Assembly (NCBI GenBank): GCA_030643125.1
Contig: DAOWML010000079.1
Span: forward strand, 1 to 8,372
Source of the DNA: Bacteroidales bacterium
GTDB taxonomy: Bacteria > Bacteroidota > Bacteroidia > Bacteroidales > UBA12077
Direction: 5' to 3'
DNA length: 8,372 bases
Shown piece after piece: positions 6,107 through 8,372 of this stretch. The translations under genes were made by a program, and so were the position numbers. Positions within the stretch are counted from its first letter, which is position 1. Each line of letters starts with the position of its first letter. Below the pieces are notes generated by a model, which was not told the DNA's origin, made no database searches, and saw only the letters and a program-made list of their open reading frames with translations.

Positions 6107-6147
6107 AAAATAAAACGCCTGCTAATAACCAGCAGGCGTTTTATTTT
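6107..6147. terminator. Bidirectional intrinsic terminator between converging units
   Basis: A perfect 17-bp stem (6107-6123 with 6131-6147) closes a 7-nt loop, AATAACC. Its core is GC-rich (CGCCTGCT / AGCAGGCG), flanked by A-rich DNA on the left and T-rich DNA on the right, so a U-tract follows the hairpin on either strand. It lies 15 bp after the Spy-like gene stop and 16 bp from the stop of the converging secreted-protein gene, and so probably ends both transcripts. Confidence 0.92.
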
Positions 6148-6163
6148 AGATTTAGTCTATTTC

Positions 6164-8372
6164 CTAATTGCTAATGATTATTTTCTTAGTACTGAAAAAT
6201 TTATCTGTATTAGTCAGTCTCAAATAATACACTCCAGAAGGCAAATCATTTGTGTTTAATTCTAACTTATAGTTTCCTTTATATAATTTTTCTGATTTGA
6301 CTATAGTACCTACACTGTTGTACAATTCAACATCTAAATCACAGGTAAGAGAGTTAGTCAACTTAACCGATAATATTTCCTTTACAGGGTTTGGATATAC
6401 TATATAATCAATACTAAGAATATTATTAATAATTTCATCAACAGATGTTATGGTGCTTAATTCTTCTGTAAATCCAGTTTGATATATTTCTTTAGTATCC
6501 TCATCCTGAACAAATACTATTGTAATTAAACTATCAGTATTAACATCTTCAGAGAAAGACCATGTTTTATAAACATTTATGGAATCGCCCACAATCCAGT
6601 CTTTCTCCACTAAAATACCGGCTGCATCGGGCAACATAGTTCTTAAAACATTATTATACCTATCGGAACCGTCCAAAACAGTTTTTTCAACAATAGCAAC
6701 ATATACTATAACATTTTGCCCGATCATTTCTTCTAAAGCTTTAACTGAAGACGAAACTACAAAATTACTCCCTTGAATATCCTGTCGAACTAAAATATCA
6801 AACTGAGGGTCAATAAGCATTCTCTTATGTATATCTGGTTCCGTTAAAGTGTTTGTCAGTGTATAATCATAATTACGTTCTCCTCCATCAACTAAAGAAT
6901 AAGGAACATCAGATACTCCATAGTATAATGCTCTGGCACTTGGTCCCGATGGATAAAATGAATTAAAGTCGTTTGCATTCGGGAAACTAGTATGATAATT
7001 AAGATTTATAACATCCAAGGAATCTTTTTCCAAAATAGGGTTTATTATATTATTTTGAGTATTATTTGCATCTTCATCGGTAATGTTTGTAAAATTCTCA
7101 AGAAGAACAATTCTCTTACGTTCACTAAATTGTATATTGTCAAATGCAAATCCTTCGTCAGTAAAATCACCATTCGAGCCAAATACAATTCTGAATCGCA
7201 CTCCGGCTCTGCCCCTAAGTTCATCTAATCGGCACATTGCAGTTTGCCAGCCCGAGCCATTTTCTCCCACAATATCGCCTGTCCATCCTAATTGCTGATC
7301 GGCAGGTGCACCTGTAATAATATAAGAATTGTACCAGTTGACACCATCGTTAGGAACTCCAATTGTTGCCCAGTCGCCATTTGGTTTTGTGTATTGAATT
7401 ACAACACCATCCCTATCATCTTCGGTATATGAAATAAAATCCATTTTCATCATTGGCCTTTGCAAACTACTGAAATCAAAACAAGGGCTTGTAATCATAC
7501 CTTTCTCGTCATTGCCATAATTACCACTTAAATTGGTAACAAACGCTGAAGTTCCGGATGATGCTGTATTAATTTTATCGCCAATTGGTATTCCCCACTG
7601 CCATGTATTATTAGCACCTTCTTCAAAATCTTCAATAACCCATCCCGTTATATCCGAGTTGTCTTCAAATTCTTCAAGATATTCTCCAACACTTAAATCA
7701 ACAGATGGCCGAACAGTTATTTTCACTGTATCTGCAACTCTTCCACAGGATTTTAAATACTCCTCGTAAATTACATTATAACCACCCGGATTTGTATATT
7801 GATGAGTAGGATTAAGTGAATCTGATAAATCTGAAATTCCCGGACCTCCAAAGATCCATCTCACACTATCAATATCTTCAAGATCGTTACCTGCATTTAA
7901 CTCAAATGTAACAGCTTCTCCATGACATAAATTATCAAAAGAAAATTCTATATCTTTTCTTGTACCAATATAAAATAGGCTATCCTGATCATTAATACAG
8001 CCATATTTACTCTCCAATTTTAAATTCATTAAAGTAAAACCTGGATCTATTTCGAAAATTGGATGAGGAACATACTTAGTAGGATTACCTGATTCTTGCC
8101 ATGTCCATTTAACAATTGAATCCGACATAATTGTATCTGCAGTAAACCCTAATAGAGTCCCGTTCCCAACTATACATATTTCGTCTGGATAAAATGCAAC
8201 TGTTGGTGTTTTATATACCGGAACAATCTCATTATAAGATTTTTTACAACCAGAATAATTACGAGTAAACGTATATGTAATAGTATTATCTCCTAAACTA
8301 GCATCACTTGGATTAAAAAATCCTAAATTATCCACATCGTCATCGGTAATACCGTTACCGGCAAACTCCATC
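6164..8372 (-). CDS. T9SS-secreted multidomain protein (Ig/PKD-like, jelly-roll, Omp28-like, type A sorting domain), 5' partial
   Basis: Only the C-terminal part of this large secreted or surface-attached protein is present. The frame stays open to the window edge, so the Met at 8371 is internal. Numbering from that Met: three Ig/PKD-like repeats (1-53 partial, about 56-135, about 140-222), the last two each with a cysteine near both ends (66/125, 149/209) that may form disulphides; a jelly-roll domain of MAM or choice-of-anchor-J type (about 232-416, ending GFAFDNIQF); an Omp28/thioredoxin-like domain (about 420-635) beginning LLENFT but without the expected CxxC; and a type A T9SS sorting domain (about 657-735) with YPNPVKEILSV, ELYNSVG and LPSGVYYLRL. 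The last domain directs export across the outer membrane and is normally cleaved off. Adhesion or matrix binding is plausible. No catalytic site is seen. Confidence 0.9.
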   Translation of the reverse strand, partial: MEFAGNGITDDDVDNLGFFNPSDASLGDNTITYTFTRNYSGCKKSYNEIVPVYKTPTVAFYPDEICIVGNGTLLGFTADTIMSDSIVKWTWQESGNPTKYVPHPIFEIDPGFTLMNLKLESKYGCINDQDSLFYIGTRKDIEFSFDNLCHGEAVTFELNAGNDLEDIDSVRWIFGGPGISDLSDSLNPTHQYTNPGGYNVIYEEYLKSCGRVADTVKITVRPSVDLSVGEYLEEFEDNSDITGWVIEDFEEGANNTWQWGIPIGDKINTASSGTSAFVTNLSGNYGNDEKGMITSPCFDFSSLQRPMMKMDFISYTEDDRDGVVIQYTKPNGDWATIGVPNDGVNWYNSYIITGAPADQQLGWTGDIVGENGSGWQTAMCRLDELRGRAGVRFRIVFGSNGDFTDEGFAFDNIQFSERKRIVLLENFTNITDEDANNTQNNIINPILEKDSLDVINLNYHTSFPNANDFNSFYPSGPSARALYYGVSDVPYSLVDGGERNYDYTLTNTLTEPDIHKRMLIDPQFDILVRQDIQGSNFVVSSSVKALEEMIGQNVIVYVAIVEKTVLDGSDRYNNVLRTMLPDAAGILVEKDWIVGDSINVYKTWSFSEDVNTDSLITIVFVQDEDTKEIYQTGFTEELSTITSVDEIINNILSIDYIVYPNPVKEILSVKLTNSLTCDLDVELYNSVGTIVKSEKLYKGNYKLELNTNDLPSGVYYLRLTNTDKFFSTKKIIISN

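Noticed and set aside
6579..7769. Several open frames of 65-78 codons on the plus strand opposite the T9SS cargo gene
   Set aside because: They overlap each other and the strong minus-strand gene, have no recognisable domain, and their composition is that of antisense shadows.
8369..8371. ATG at the right edge as the true start of the T9SS cargo protein
   Set aside because: The first residues continue a typical Ig-like repeat (G-x-G-I-T...F-x-P...) with no signal peptide, and a T9SS cargo needs one, so the gene runs beyond the window.

Overview
The window looks like a chromosomal stretch from a low-GC, free-living member of the Bacteroidota, most like the Bacteroidales/Marinilabiliales or Flavobacteriia type. 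Four things point there: a C-terminal sorting domain of the type IX secretion system (T9SS) on a multidomain secreted protein, a GH3/serine-hydrolase fusion of a kind common in that phylum, candidate promoters with the TAnnTTTG -7 element instead of TATAAT, and the near absence of Shine-Dalgarno sequences. Assignment below phylum level is not supported by the sequence alone.

Left part (1-4244), two minus-strand genes. A 1006-residue exported protein joins a GH3 beta-N-acetylglucosaminidase-like module to a class C beta-lactamase-like serine hydrolase. The start chosen (3051) is 42 codons inside the longest reading frame. Upstream of it lies a family-2-type glycosyltransferase (3297-4244). The spacer between them and the left window edge carry three short imperfect arrays with a 7-bp period.

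Middle part (4399-6147), a three-gene plus-strand operon: an ECF sigma factor, a zinc-finger membrane anti-sigma factor and a membrane-anchored Spy/CpxP-like periplasmic protein. It reads as a self-contained envelope-stress or metal-stress circuit. The spaced motif TGTAATAAAA-N12-TGTCA-N3-TAAAAA occurs upstream of the sigma gene and again just upstream of the anti-sigma gene. This is a good candidate for the target promoter of this sigma factor. The operon ends at a 17-bp perfect hairpin that can serve both converging transcription units.

Right part (6164-8372), the C-terminal 736 codons or so of a large minus-strand T9SS cargo protein that runs off the window. It has Ig/PKD-like repeats, a jelly-roll (MAM/choice-of-anchor-J-like) domain, an Omp28/thioredoxin-like domain without its usual cysteines, and a type A sorting domain.

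No RNA genes, insertion sequences, CRISPR arrays or phage genes were seen. No wholly new system is evident. The best leads are the duplicated ECF promoter motif, the CnrYXH-like gene layout and the heptamer arrays.
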